Source: Rhynchopus sp. YZ270_cl-10 (Eukaryota; Euglenozoa; Diplonemea; Diplonemida; Diplonemidae). From it: a stretch of 64,000 nucleotides of DNA. The stretch's first letter is position 1. Every line of letters begins with the position of its first letter. A model generated the notes under the pieces. The model did no database searches. It was not told where the DNA came from and saw only the letters and a list, made by a program, of their open reading frames with translations. The position numbers and the translations under genes were made by a program. Positions 28,089 to 37,567 of this stretch are shown here, piece after piece. The DNA is taken from assembly GCA_964035575.1 (NCBI GenBank), contig OZ037917.1:1178001-1242000 (forward strand). The letters are read 5' to 3'.

Positions 28089-31000
28089 ATGCATCGTGCA
28101 CCGTTCTTTGCGTTGGGTCTGGTAGTGGGCGTCGTAGCGTTGGATCCTTCTGCCTCCCCTTCCACTTCCCCCACAACACCAACCCCGAAGGTGAAGGTGT
28201 GCAGTCCGTACACAGAAGCGTCGTCGTGCCACTCAGGGGAGTGCTACAACGTGGCGACCTGCCTCTGCATCACAGAGGTGACGCATCTGTGTGCACCGCA
28301 GTGTACAAAGGAGTACTGCATGGCAGGGTTCGAATGTGTCGAGTCTACCTGCGATGCGGTGTGCACGCCGAGGTGCGTTCCTGCAGAGGAAGGAACGACA
28401 GCAGTGCCTACAGCAGCACCTACCAAATGCAGCCGCTACACCACAGCGGGGTCGTGCCACCCAGGGGAGTGCTACAGCATGACAACCTGTGGATGTGTTG
28501 CATCTGTCAACCCCTCCTGCACAGCACAGTGCACAAAGGACTACTGCAAGGCAGGGTTTAAATGTGTCGAGTCGTTGTGCGATGCGTGCTCCCCGATGTG
28601 TGTGGTCGATCCCTCTGCGACGGTGGCTGGGTGCGATGCCTACCATACCACCGGGGAGGCTGCTGCTGCTGCTGCGGCAACGTGCTTGGAAGGTGAATGC
28701 TACGAGGCCGGTACGTGCCTCTGTCGTGTCGCGACGCCGTCCCTTCTCTGTCCTGTCGCCTGTCCAGCAGACTGTCGTCCGGGGTATATTTGTCAAGAGG
28801 AGAACTGTGGTGTCTGTGGGCATCGTTGCGTGCTCGCATCAACATCCCCCCCGAAGGTGAAGGTGTGCAGTCCGTACACAGAAGCGTCGTCGTGCCACTC
28901 AGGGGAGTGCTACAACGTGGCGACCTGCCTCTGCATCACAGAGGTGACGCATCTGTGTGCACCGCAGTGTACAAAGGAGTACTGCGTGGCAGGGTTCGAA
29001 TGTGTGGAGTCTACCTGCGATTCCGAATGCACGCCGAGGTGCGTTCCTGCAGAGGAAGGCACGACAGCGGTACCTACAGCGGTACCTACAGTAGTGCCTA
29101 CAGCTGTACCTACAGCAGCACCTACCGAATGCAGCCGCTACACCACAGCGGGGTCGTGCCGCTCAGGGGATTGCTACAGTATGGAAACCTGCCGCTGCAC
29201 GACAGCAGGCACGAATCTCTGCACCGGCGCACCACAGTGCACCTCTGGGTACTGCAAACCAGGGTACGTCTGCGTGGAATCCCCTTGCGACGTGTGCACC
29301 CCTGCGTGCGTGCCTACAGAGGACTACACGACAGCAGCACCCACACAGATGGCACGCTGCACCATATACTCTGAAGCACTCCCCTGCGATGCGGACACCT
29401 GCTACGACTCTTCCACATGCTCCTGCCGTGGTGCATCGCAGGTGATCGGGATTGCGGCTTTGCTGTGCAGCACAAAATCCTGCCCTGACACCGACGACTT
29501 CTGCAAAGCCGGGTACACATGCAAGGAAGCGCCCTGCGGGAAGTGTGTTGGTCTCATATGCGTGCCGCTGTCCACAGAACCGCCTGCGTCGTCGCAGCCA
29601 CAGCCTGCCTCAGCTACAGAGACACCGAAAGGGACAACACCACCAGTGGTGTCCACAGCGGAGCCTAGTGCAGCACATACAGATGCACCCAAAGCACCCC
29701 CAGTGGTGCCCACGGAGGAGCCAAGGACACCCACGAAAACACCTACAGGAGCATCTGTGACGGTGGAGCCCATCCTGCCACACTACCTCCCAGAGGGTCT
29801 GGTCTGCTCGGATGCACAGTGTTTCGATCCACTTTCCGCATCGTGCATTGCCTCAGAAGAGACAGTTGTGTGCAAGCCCCTCTCTGCATGGAACCCATGC
29901 GAGGACGCACCGTGCAAGGACGGATACACCTGCACGGTGTCCACCTGCAGGCAATGCAGCTATCGATGTGATACCACCGCCTCTGTCGCCTCTGTCGCCC
30001 CTGCCACACCCACACCACCGATAGTATGCGGCAATACTATCTGTCTTGCCGGGCAGAAGTGTTATCTTTCAGGATTTACGCAAAAATGCGCGTTCAGTAC
30101 GGCTGATTTAACATGCACACACCACGGCACAGAGGTACCTGGAGGCACAACGATTCCTGGCCCATGCGGGACCTTGTGCAGCTGCAACAGAGGGAGTTGG
30201 ATGTGTCCTAGCGTGGTCTGTCCGTTCACACCACCGCCTACACCGGACACACCGTTCTGCACACTCCCCTCGGGCAAGGTCCTCCAAGCTACCGACCCTG
30301 CCAACCTGAAGCAAGAAGACGTCGGCAACTGCACGGTCTGTTCATGCGTTCTCTCCTCGAACACCACGGCGACCCTCAAATGCGGTGATGTGGTGGGGTG
30401 TGCCAGCGAGGCACCCCCTGGTGTGCCGTCGCTATGCACACTCTGGCCGGATGCGGTGAAGGACGACCCATGGCTCTGGGGACGAACACAACGCGCCAGA
30501 TGTTGCAAGGACGAATCCAAAGCCTGCATCGGTGATGAAACGCCACGTACCATCTGCCTCGCCACCACCACCCCAGACATGGCGTGCTGTTCTGCACATG
30601 GTATCGGCTGTGCGAACGACCCTTACCCATGCTGGAACAGTGGCGACTCAACCGGCTGGCGGAAAGAACAAATCGACTATTGCTGCAGCCACCACGACAC
30701 CGCGTGTCCACTAGACTGCAGCCCCACCGCAGATGTCACCCCGTTAGGTGCAGAGTACTGCTGTGCACAGAAGGGGACGCATTGTGCGGTACAGCCTTCT
30801 GATGGTACACCATGTGAAGGAAGCTCCCTCAAACTCCGCCTCGCGACGACAACACAGGACCTAGTAGACAACCCGAAGAACCTGCTAAGAAAGCTCCGCA
30901 CTGCGCTCCTCTTTGCTTCAAAATCGCTTCAAAACGATCCAACGATGTTACGCTTCACCTCTTTCGAAGGCATACTACGAGGCTCAAACAGAGAAGAGAC

Positions 31001-31562
31001 AGTAAATGAGTCAATCTGGGTCATCAGCGTACCTTTATCATGGCACAACGATCTTCTTAAGGAGGAGGGCAAAACGAGCTATAGCATGCACAGCGAAAGG
31101 GTGGGAAGACGTGCTGCGAGGGTCCTGGAGGAGGTGGAGGAGGAAGTCGTGGTGTCGTACTGTATCTCCTCGGCCATAGCGGTGGAGGAGGTGCGTAAGG
31201 CAGTTGAAGAGGCGCTGAAGGGTGCTGGGGTGTTGGTGAGCACGCACAGCGGGGTGGCGCTGCAGGTCCTCCCGCTAGGGTCGCAGGAGGAGGTGGGTGG
31301 TGGAAGCTCGGAGGGTGGTGATGGGGGTCATGGTGGGGGTGCGGTCCCGGTGGTGCCTGTGGTGGCGGCAGTGCTGGGTGTGGTGTGTGTGGTGCTGATT
31401 GGGGCGGTGTTGTGTAAGTGCCGGGTAGGGAGGCAGCGTGCGTGTTCACTTGAGAACAGCTTTGCCGGGGGTGTGCTAGGGCCACATGAAGAGGTGGCTG
31501 TGGAGGTGCAGATGGCAGAAGGTGCAGTGGAGATGGCGGATCACACACTGCCACTCTCATGA
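28089..31562 (+). CDS. Cysteine-rich type I membrane protein (1157 aa)
   Basis: The frame is open further upstream, but ATG 28089 begins a signal peptide (MHRAPFFALGLVVGVVA) just after a pyrimidine-rich CCTCAG. The ectodomain has at least six Cys-rich modules of about 60-70 residues, e.g. CSPYTEASSCHSGECYNVAT with CLCITEV, CAPQCTKEYC and CTPRCVP. They are separated by Thr/Pro/Ala linkers (EEGTTAVPTAAPT), likely O-glycosylated. Then come a Ser/Thr/Pro-rich stalk, further Cys-rich parts (one VWC-like, with CGTLCSCNRGSW) and a Cys-poor juxtamembrane region of about 150 residues. A membrane helix (VVPVVAAVLGVVCVVLIGAV, about 1085-1107) and a 46-residue acidic tail end it. The first module recurs almost exactly about 660 bp downstream. 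It is a surface protein of unknown ligand. It resembles variable surface proteins in style only; no CRGKA tail is present. Confidence 0.88.
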   Translation: MHRAPFFALGLVVGVVALDPSASPSTSPTTPTPKVKVCSPYTEASSCHSGECYNVATCLCITEVTHLCAPQCTKEYCMAGFECVESTCDAVCTPRCVPAEEGTTAVPTAAPTKCSRYTTAGSCHPGECYSMTTCGCVASVNPSCTAQCTKDYCKAGFKCVESLCDACSPMCVVDPSATVAGCDAYHTTGEAAAAAAATCLEGECYEAGTCLCRVATPSLLCPVACPADCRPGYICQEENCGVCGHRCVLASTSPPKVKVCSPYTEASSCHSGECYNVATCLCITEVTHLCAPQCTKEYCVAGFECVESTCDSECTPRCVPAEEGTTAVPTAVPTVVPTAVPTAAPTECSRYTTAGSCRSGDCYSMETCRCTTAGTNLCTGAPQCTSGYCKPGYVCVESPCDVCTPACVPTEDYTTAAPTQMARCTIYSEALPCDADTCYDSSTCSCRGASQVIGIAALLCSTKSCPDTDDFCKAGYTCKEAPCGKCVGLICVPLSTEPPASSQPQPASATETPKGTTPPVVSTAEPSAAHTDAPKAPPVVPTEEPRTPTKTPTGASVTVEPILPHYLPEGLVCSDAQCFDPLSASCIASEETVVCKPLSAWNPCEDAPCKDGYTCTVSTCRQCSYRCDTTASVASVAPATPTPPIVCGNTICLAGQKCYLSGFTQKCAFSTADLTCTHHGTEVPGGTTIPGPCGTLCSCNRGSWMCPSVVCPFTPPPTPDTPFCTLPSGKVLQATDPANLKQEDVGNCTVCSCVLSSNTTATLKCGDVVGCASEAPPGVPSLCTLWPDAVKDDPWLWGRTQRARCCKDESKACIGDETPRTICLATTTPDMACCSAHGIGCANDPYPCWNSGDSTGWRKEQIDYCCSHHDTACPLDCSPTADVTPLGAEYCCAQKGTHCAVQPSDGTPCEGSSLKLRLATTTQDLVDNPKNLLRKLRTALLFASKSLQNDPTMLRFTSFEGILRGSNREETVNESIWVISVPLSWHNDLLKEEGKTSYSMHSERVGRRAARVLEEVEEEVVVSYCISSAIAVEEVRKAVEEALKGAGVLVSTHSGVALQVLPLGSQEEVGGGSSEGGDGGHGGGAVPVVPVVAAVLGVVCVVLIGAVLCKCRVGRQRACSLENSFAGGVLGPHEEVAVEVQMAEGAVEMADHTLPLS

Positions 31563-31616
31563 ACTAAAAAAACCCCCCGATGTGGGGAGTGGGGACGGGG
31601 AAAGAGGGTGGGCGAT

Positions 31617-31650
31617 GTCACGAACGGGCTGCTTTTCAAGTCAACTTTTT
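31617..31650 (+). repeat. Dispersed repeat family D, short copy 5
   Basis: GTCACGAACGGGCTGCTTTT, CAAGTCAACTTTTTTT. Confidence 0.4.
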
Positions 31651-32063
31651 TTATTGAGCCGTTGTGTGTAGCATCCATTCTCACGTAGAGCGTGAAGGGT
31701 GAACACAATAGCGGAGGGAGCTCATCATGGGTGTCTTTTTGCGGGTCTATACAATACAAGTTTTCAACCGCCAAGTTTTCAACAAGGGTACACAAAGCTT
31801 TGCTTGATACAAGGCCGATCTTTTTTCACAAAGCATATCCCCCCCCACTTCGAGTTCCTCAGTTATTTTCTGTGTTCTCTGTTCTTTTATTTTTCAGTGT
31901 TTTCTATCAAGGTTGCTTAGCACGGTCCGAGGTTCATTTTTTTTTAACCCAATCTTTCCCTTCTAATTTGTGGAAGCGAACAACACACATCCTTATTTTT
32001 CTCCCCATTTTTAGTCTTTCGAGCAACAAGCAAAGAGAAACAAGTCTCTCGAGCATTTTCCCC

Positions 32064-32146
32064 CAAATGCAACCCTCCGGGGTTCGATAACCCCGCGGAG
32101 TGTCGTGTCTTGCGTCCCGGAGGGCGTTTTGCACACATCAACGTCA
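32064..32146. repeat. Nested GC-rich hairpin
   Basis: CCCTCCGGG pairs with CCCGGAGGG. Nested inside, CGGGGTTCGATAACCCCG folds on itself. It recalls a T-arm but lacks the rest of a tRNA. Confidence 0.5.
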
Positions 32147-32599
32147 TCTTTTTTTTTGATAAATTGACGACTGTGCAGTCACCTCGCTTTTTTTTTTTTG
32201 TGTCTCCACGCCGATCTCCAGCCGTCACCTTGCTATCTCGCGTTTCGTGGATACCGCCTTTTTTTTTTTTTTTTTTTTTTTTTTACTGGTTTTCTTCCTT
32301 GCTTTCGTATTTTTTGTTTTCTGTATCTATGTGGATCCCCCCCAGTGAACCGTTTGGGACCCCGCTCTGCCGTGGCAGTCGTGGTTAGCGTTGTCGTGGA
32401 TACCGCCTTTTTTTTTTTTTGAAACATACCTTACCCTCCCTCCCTCGCTCCATGCCCCTATATGGGGGCGGAAAAAGATCATATTATCACGTCATCTTCG
32501 TTGCTTGACAGGGACGTACGTCCAGCTTGGGCGAGCTATGAGGTAGGGAAGCTTCGGAGTGAACCTAGTGGGGTGGAGAACCCTGCTCGCGGGGGAAGC

Positions 32600-32653
32600 G
32601 GTGCCCCTGCGTCCGCAAGATGATAACGGTGAGGCGTTTTTGCACTTTCAACT
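32600..32653 (+). repeat. Dispersed repeat family C, copy 8
   Basis: GTGCCCCTGCGTCCGC, AACGGTGAGGCGTTTTTGCA, CTTTCAAC. Confidence 0.6.
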
Positions 32654-32880
32654 TGTCTTTCTTTTTTCCACTTCATACGCACCTCATCCACCTCCCTCCC
32701 CACACTTCATGTGTCCAGCACCCAACTGCGTTCTCTGTGAACAGGTCCTAAAGGTGCAAATCCCTTGCTCAGGGACGATGCAAGAAGGACCTGCACAGAG
32801 ACACGTCGTTGAGGTCTTCTTTTTTGACGAAAAAAAATATTGGTCATTGCAAACGGAAAAAAAGTATACGCGATACACTG

Positions 32881-32937
32881 GTCATGCACAAAAGGTACAC
32901 TGTTCACGAGAGTGCTTTGTATTTCAAGTCAACGATC
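32881..32937 (+). repeat. Dispersed repeat family D, copy 6
   Basis: AAGGTACACTGTTCACGAGA, GTGCTTTGTATTTCAAGTCA. Confidence 0.6.
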
Positions 32938-33417
32938 TTTTGTAGTGCACAAAACAACCTTTCGAGGCATGTGCACGCAGAATCCTGTCTTGGGTGATTC
33001 GTGAAAGAAAAAAAAAGTGGGGAGGACTGTGTAGAATAGTTTGAATGCATCAGCCTTTCAGCAACTGCCAACTGCAACCCTCGTCTTGGTTGACCAATCA
33101 CTCCACGTACACAGCACACAGTACTGTCACCGACATTTATGTCTCTTCCACTGCACCGAACCCGCAAGGTTCCTTCCACGTGTGCCGAGCAACTCCCAAC
33201 TACGCACCGTTCAGTGCAGGAAACACCCATCCGCCATGCTTGAAAGGCATAGACCACTCCCATCTCATGATGGTGCTGGTACATGTGTGGCACCTCGTAG
33301 AACCAGCATGGACATCAACTCCCCGGCCCAACTCCCTTCATTTTCCCTGCCACGTCCTCATACATCACACAAGAAGGGATACACCTTACCCCTAGCCCCC
33401 CGTGAAGAGTGTGCAGG

Positions 33418-36400
33418 ATGGGTTCCGGAGCCACTAAGACTCTGCTGCACGGTGCCATGCTTGAGGAGGACTTGGATGCAGTGCAGTTTCTTATGCTCAA
33501 TGGGGCACGGAACGTGCGTGACAAGCACGGGAATGTGCCGCTGTGGTACGCACTGCAGCACAAGGACGCAGATGTGCGGGGGCGACTTGAGGAGGCGCTG
33601 AGTGCACATGCCGCAGAGATCCTTGACGAGGTGGAGGCTGATGTGGAGAGGTATCTCACTACAGGTGTCGGGACAGCAGGTGTGGCAGAGGGACGGGGCG
33701 ATGCACATCCCAGTGGCAGCAGAACGACGACCTCGACTGCAGACAGAGTGGGGAAGGATGACGTTGACAGGGACACAGACACACTGCAGTGCACAGAAGG
33801 CAGAGAGGGACGGAAGGTGGAGTGGCTGCAGAAGGAAGACAGTGCTGGTGGTGGTGGGGAAGACCTGCTGTGCTGGCTGCGTGGTCTGCCGACCGTGGAC
33901 CCGCCGTTGGGCTACACAGACGAACACGTGCGGCACATGGAGGCGGGCTTCCGTGTGGTGTGCAAGCGTCTGCTGGAGGACATCGGCAAACGCAGGGAGG
34001 CTGCAGTGACACGTGGGTACGTGGAGGTGGAGGACTGGATGGCAGCACGCGATCCGTTTGAGCTGCTGCTGTCGGGGTTCCTGTTCACATCCGACTGTGT
34101 GGAGTACGTGATGGGCAAGAACAACGAAGTTGTGTGTGACAAGGACGGGACTCCGACGATTGCGAAAGGGACGGACGGGAGGCAGCGTTACATCCGTCTG
34201 ACTGAGCGGACTATGCTGGACCACCACGGGAGTGCTGCTGAGTCACAGTCGCTTGCGTTGTACACAACGATGAACACTGCGATGCGTGCTGTGGGGCAGC
34301 TGCCTGAGGTGAAGGAGTGGAAGGGGGAGGCAGCACTGAACGTGTTTGAGCTATCGCCTGCACCCCGCCAGCTGCACGTGATTGCGACCTTTGCACCGCT
34401 GATCCGTGGTCTGCAGAGGTTGATTGGGAGTCGGCGGAAGCAGCTGCGGACTGTGTTCCGCGGGATCGATGTGAACGTGTCTGCGAAGTACACGCTGGGG
34501 ACACGTGTCGTGTGGAACTGCTTCACGTCGACGACACTGAAGCGTGATGTGGCGAAGACCTTCATGTACGGGAATGGAGGCACGTTCTTTGTTGTTGTGC
34601 CGAAGGGGGGTGCTGCAGATGTGAGGTTCTCTTCTGTGTATGCTGGTGAGGACGAGCTGCTGTACACAGCGAACATCGAGTTCCGGGTGCAGTGGAAGCT
34701 TTCGCCGACGTTGCTGCGGATGATGGGTCTGCGCTTTGACGTGATTGTGATGCAGGAGGTGTGTGAGGGAGTTGGTGCTGGTCTTGGTGTGGGTGTGGAG
34801 AAGACGAGTGCGGCTGAGCAGGTGGGTGTGCTGCAGGAGGTGATGGAACACACAGTGGTGTTCTTTGCTGACTACCTTGCGCAGTACGTGGAGGGGCGTG
34901 TGGGTGACGCCACGTGTGTGGAGGAGTCGGAGACACGTCCGCTAATGAAGGAGGTGCGGGTGTGGCTTCGTGCACGTGCAGGCAGGAAGCGTCGGGCACT
35001 TCGGAAGCAGATGGCAGTGGCAGCAGCTGTGGGCACAGACCTGAACACCACAAAGGAGACGAAATGTAGAAAACGAAAAGCAGGGAGGTGTGACATGTGG
35101 TGTCTGGTCGGGGAAGGCGGGAGCGGGAAGACGTCTGCATCGATGGCAATCCTGAGCGGCCTTGTGCAGTCTGTGACGAACACATACAGCGAGTGGAGGG
35201 ACACAGATGTGTATGCAAAGCCGTACTTTCCTGTGTTTGTGGCGCTGCCGACTGTGAAGAAGCACCTGCTTGAGGAGGGAGGGCTGGACAGGTTTGTGCT
35301 GGAGTCTTTTGCGCTGAAGGAGGCGGACAGGGCGTTCCTTGCGGACAGGTACGAGGTGGTGTTGGTGCTGGACTCGCTCGATGAGGTGGGGCTGACGCAG
35401 GAGGAGGTGCGCACTCTGGTGGCTGAGAAGGGACTTGTGTGCCGGCACCCGTGGGTGCGGGCACACTGCAGCGTTCTTGTGACGGTGCGTGGGGAGTACC
35501 TGGACAGTGTGGACGTGTCTCCGTCAGATGTGTGTGGGTCTGGTGTGCGTGCTGTGTACATGCAGCCGTTCACAGAGAAGGATGCGAGAGTCTACATCAC
35601 ACGTGTAAATGAAGCCTGGGCGATCAAGTTGAAGGAGCAGAAGAAGAAGGAGAAGGAGACGAAGGATCCCACATCAGACAAGCCAGAACGCACAGTCTGG
35701 GTACGTGAGGAGGACGTTGAGGGGCTTGTGCGGCTGCGTGATCCGTTTGTGCTGCACATTGCGTGCCACGCGCAGTGCAGCGGTGATGCTTCGGAGGTGA
35801 TGATCTTCGAACAGTACCTCAACACGTGGACGAAGGAGATGGTGTCGTGCGGACGTGACTCTTGTGATGAAGATGTGTTGGCTAGAGAAGTGGAGGCAGT
35901 GCTGCGTGCAGGGGAGCTTGTTGCATGCAGGATGCTCGCGACAAACGAATGGCAGGGGACGGTGAGTGTGATGTCGCAGTATCTTGAGCAGCAGCACGAT
36001 ATGACTCGTCAGGAGACGGAATCGGGTTTCCGCTGCCTGCCGTTCCGCATTGAGTACTTTGTGGAGGAGGGGAGCACGTTCGCGTTCTGCCACAAGTCGC
36101 TTGGGGAGTACCTTGCAGCACGACGGCTTGCACGTGACCCAACATCGACTGGAGTTGCTGGGACAGTGCAGCTTCAGCAAGGAGTACCAGCGTGTTCTTG
36201 TGTTCTTTGCGGCGCTGGTGTGTGCAGACGATGCGCTGTACAAAGGTGCCTACACAGAGCTGCTTGCTGCCGTGAAGCGGACACGTGGTGCAGATGCAGG
36301 TGGTGACGTTGTGACAGTTGGGTCGAATGCAGCAGCACTGCTGGCACGTGCACGCTTCACAGTGAGTGGGGAGGACCTGAGCGGGATTCGTGTTGAGAAC

Positions 36401-37567
36401 TGCGACCTGCGCGGGTGTCAGTTTGTGGAGACGAAGCTGACGGGCGCTTCCTTGTCGAATGCGTGGGTGGAGCACACTGAGTTCTTGGCGTGCGACATGC
36501 GTGGCGTGTCAATGCATGGGTGCTCCTTGGGCAAGCCACTTGGTGCACTGCTGCCTGCAGCGGGTGCAGGGTGCCACTCAGCTCCAGTGAGTGGTCTGGC
36601 AGTTGCTCCTGACGGGTCGATATTGTCGGCAGGTGGGAACACGATCTGCAAGTGGGATGCAGCGAATGGGAAGCAGACACACGCGTTCGAAGGGCACACA
36701 GCGAGAGTGGTCAGGTTGGCCGTGCACAAGTCCCTCCTGGTGTCCAGCTCTGACGACGGCACAGTGCGTGTGTGGAACCTTGCGACGGGGCAAGAGAGTT
36801 GTTGCTTCGAAGATTCCGAGAACAGAGCTGAGCTCCGCGGCGTGGCAGTAACTCCCGATGCATCGCACGTTGTGGTGGGTGCGGTGGATCACACCGTCCG
36901 TGTGTGGGACGTCGCGAGTGGGCGACGAGTGGCGATATTGAGAGGACACACTGCGCCAGTGGGTCACGTGGCAGTGACACCCGATGGCCTGCACGTGGTG
37001 TCCTGCTCTGAGGACGAGACCGTGCGCATGTGGGAGCTTTGCACTGAAGAGGAGACAATGGTGTTTGAAGGACATGGTTCTCGTGTGCTGTGCGTTGCGG
37101 TGGCCACAGATGGCTCTTCTGTTGTCACAGGCTCGAGTGACGGGAGTGTGCGGGTGGTGGACGTTGGCAGCGGGAAGCAGGTGCGTGATCTCATGGGGAA
37201 CTCTGCGCCAGTGTGCGGCGTGTCACTTACACCTGACGGCGCTCACGTGGTGTCGTGCTCTGTGGACGGCACTGTGCGTGTGTGGAGCGTCATCACTGGT
37301 GAGGAGGTGGCAGTGGTTCGAGCACGCACTCCGTTGCACTGTGTTGCTGTGAGTCCGGATGGGCGGGATGTGATCTGTGGTTGCGAGGACAAGACTGTGC
37401 GTGTGTGGAGCATCTGCACTGAGGGGGGCGGCAGGATCAAAGGGTTGCGGCTGAAGAGGGTCATCGGTGCACCTGTTACGGATCCTCTTGCAGTGCGCAG
37501 AGACACAGACGAGAAAGACGTGGACCGTGTGAACGTAGCCTGCAAGGACAACAAAGACTACAGGTAA
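33418..37567 (+). CDS. NLR-like protein: ankyrin - ADP-ribosyltransferase - NACHT - pentapeptide - WD40 (two overlapping frames)
   Basis: ATG 33418 opens 962 codons to 36306; the homologous continuation lies in another frame to 37567. Order: ankyrin repeats (1-60); an acidic linker (65-150); an arginine-type mono-ADP-ribosyltransferase at about 275-430 with R348 (VFRGI), FTSTT 369-373 and ExE E411-D-E413 (EDELLY); a basic linker; a NACHT NTPase with Walker A GEGGSGKT 565-572, Walker B VVLVLDSLDE 647-656 and the VTVRGEY sensor. A helical region follows, with the NACHT-associated FCHKSLGEYLAARRLA. In the second frame come pentapeptide-like repeats (36360-36540; DLSGIRVENCDLRGCQF) and seven WD40 repeats (36586-37430), enough for one propeller. 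The frame changes near 36.15 kb relative to the paralogue. It is either a decayed gene, a pair of separate products, or recoded. Role inferred: intracellular sensor-switch with an ADP-ribosylating effector. Confidence 0.85.
33587..36145 (+). repeat. 2.5-kb paralogous block A (ART-NACHT)
   Basis: Aligned with 40450-42950. It is virtually identical over the linker and over about 34.78-36.05 kb (NACHT). It differs at 34.07-34.26 kb (including a roughly 80-bp length difference) and around 34.54-34.68 kb (ART active site). Confidence 0.85.

Larger units (their letters stand above)
31563..33417. other. Spacer upstream of the NLR-like cluster
   Basis: Short frames near 33.04-33.40 kb show no family resemblance. 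It holds family C and D repeats, a GC-rich nested hairpin, two copies of TCGTGGATACCGCC plus a T-run (about 32245 and 32395), and long T-runs up to about 22. Confidence 0.65.

Noticed and set aside
28089-31562. Giardia-type variant surface protein
   Set aside because: No CRGKA tail, CxxC frequency is not dominant, and the cytoplasmic tail is long and acidic.
32079-32100. tRNA-like T-arm (GGGGTTCGATAACCCC)
   Set aside because: No acceptor, D or anticodon arms can be placed around it; it is part of a nested hairpin.
33045-33395. 116-codon frame just upstream of the NLR-like cluster
   Set aside because: Overlaps another frame of similar length, has no recognisable domain and lacks the codon bias of the real genes; more likely leader or spacer.
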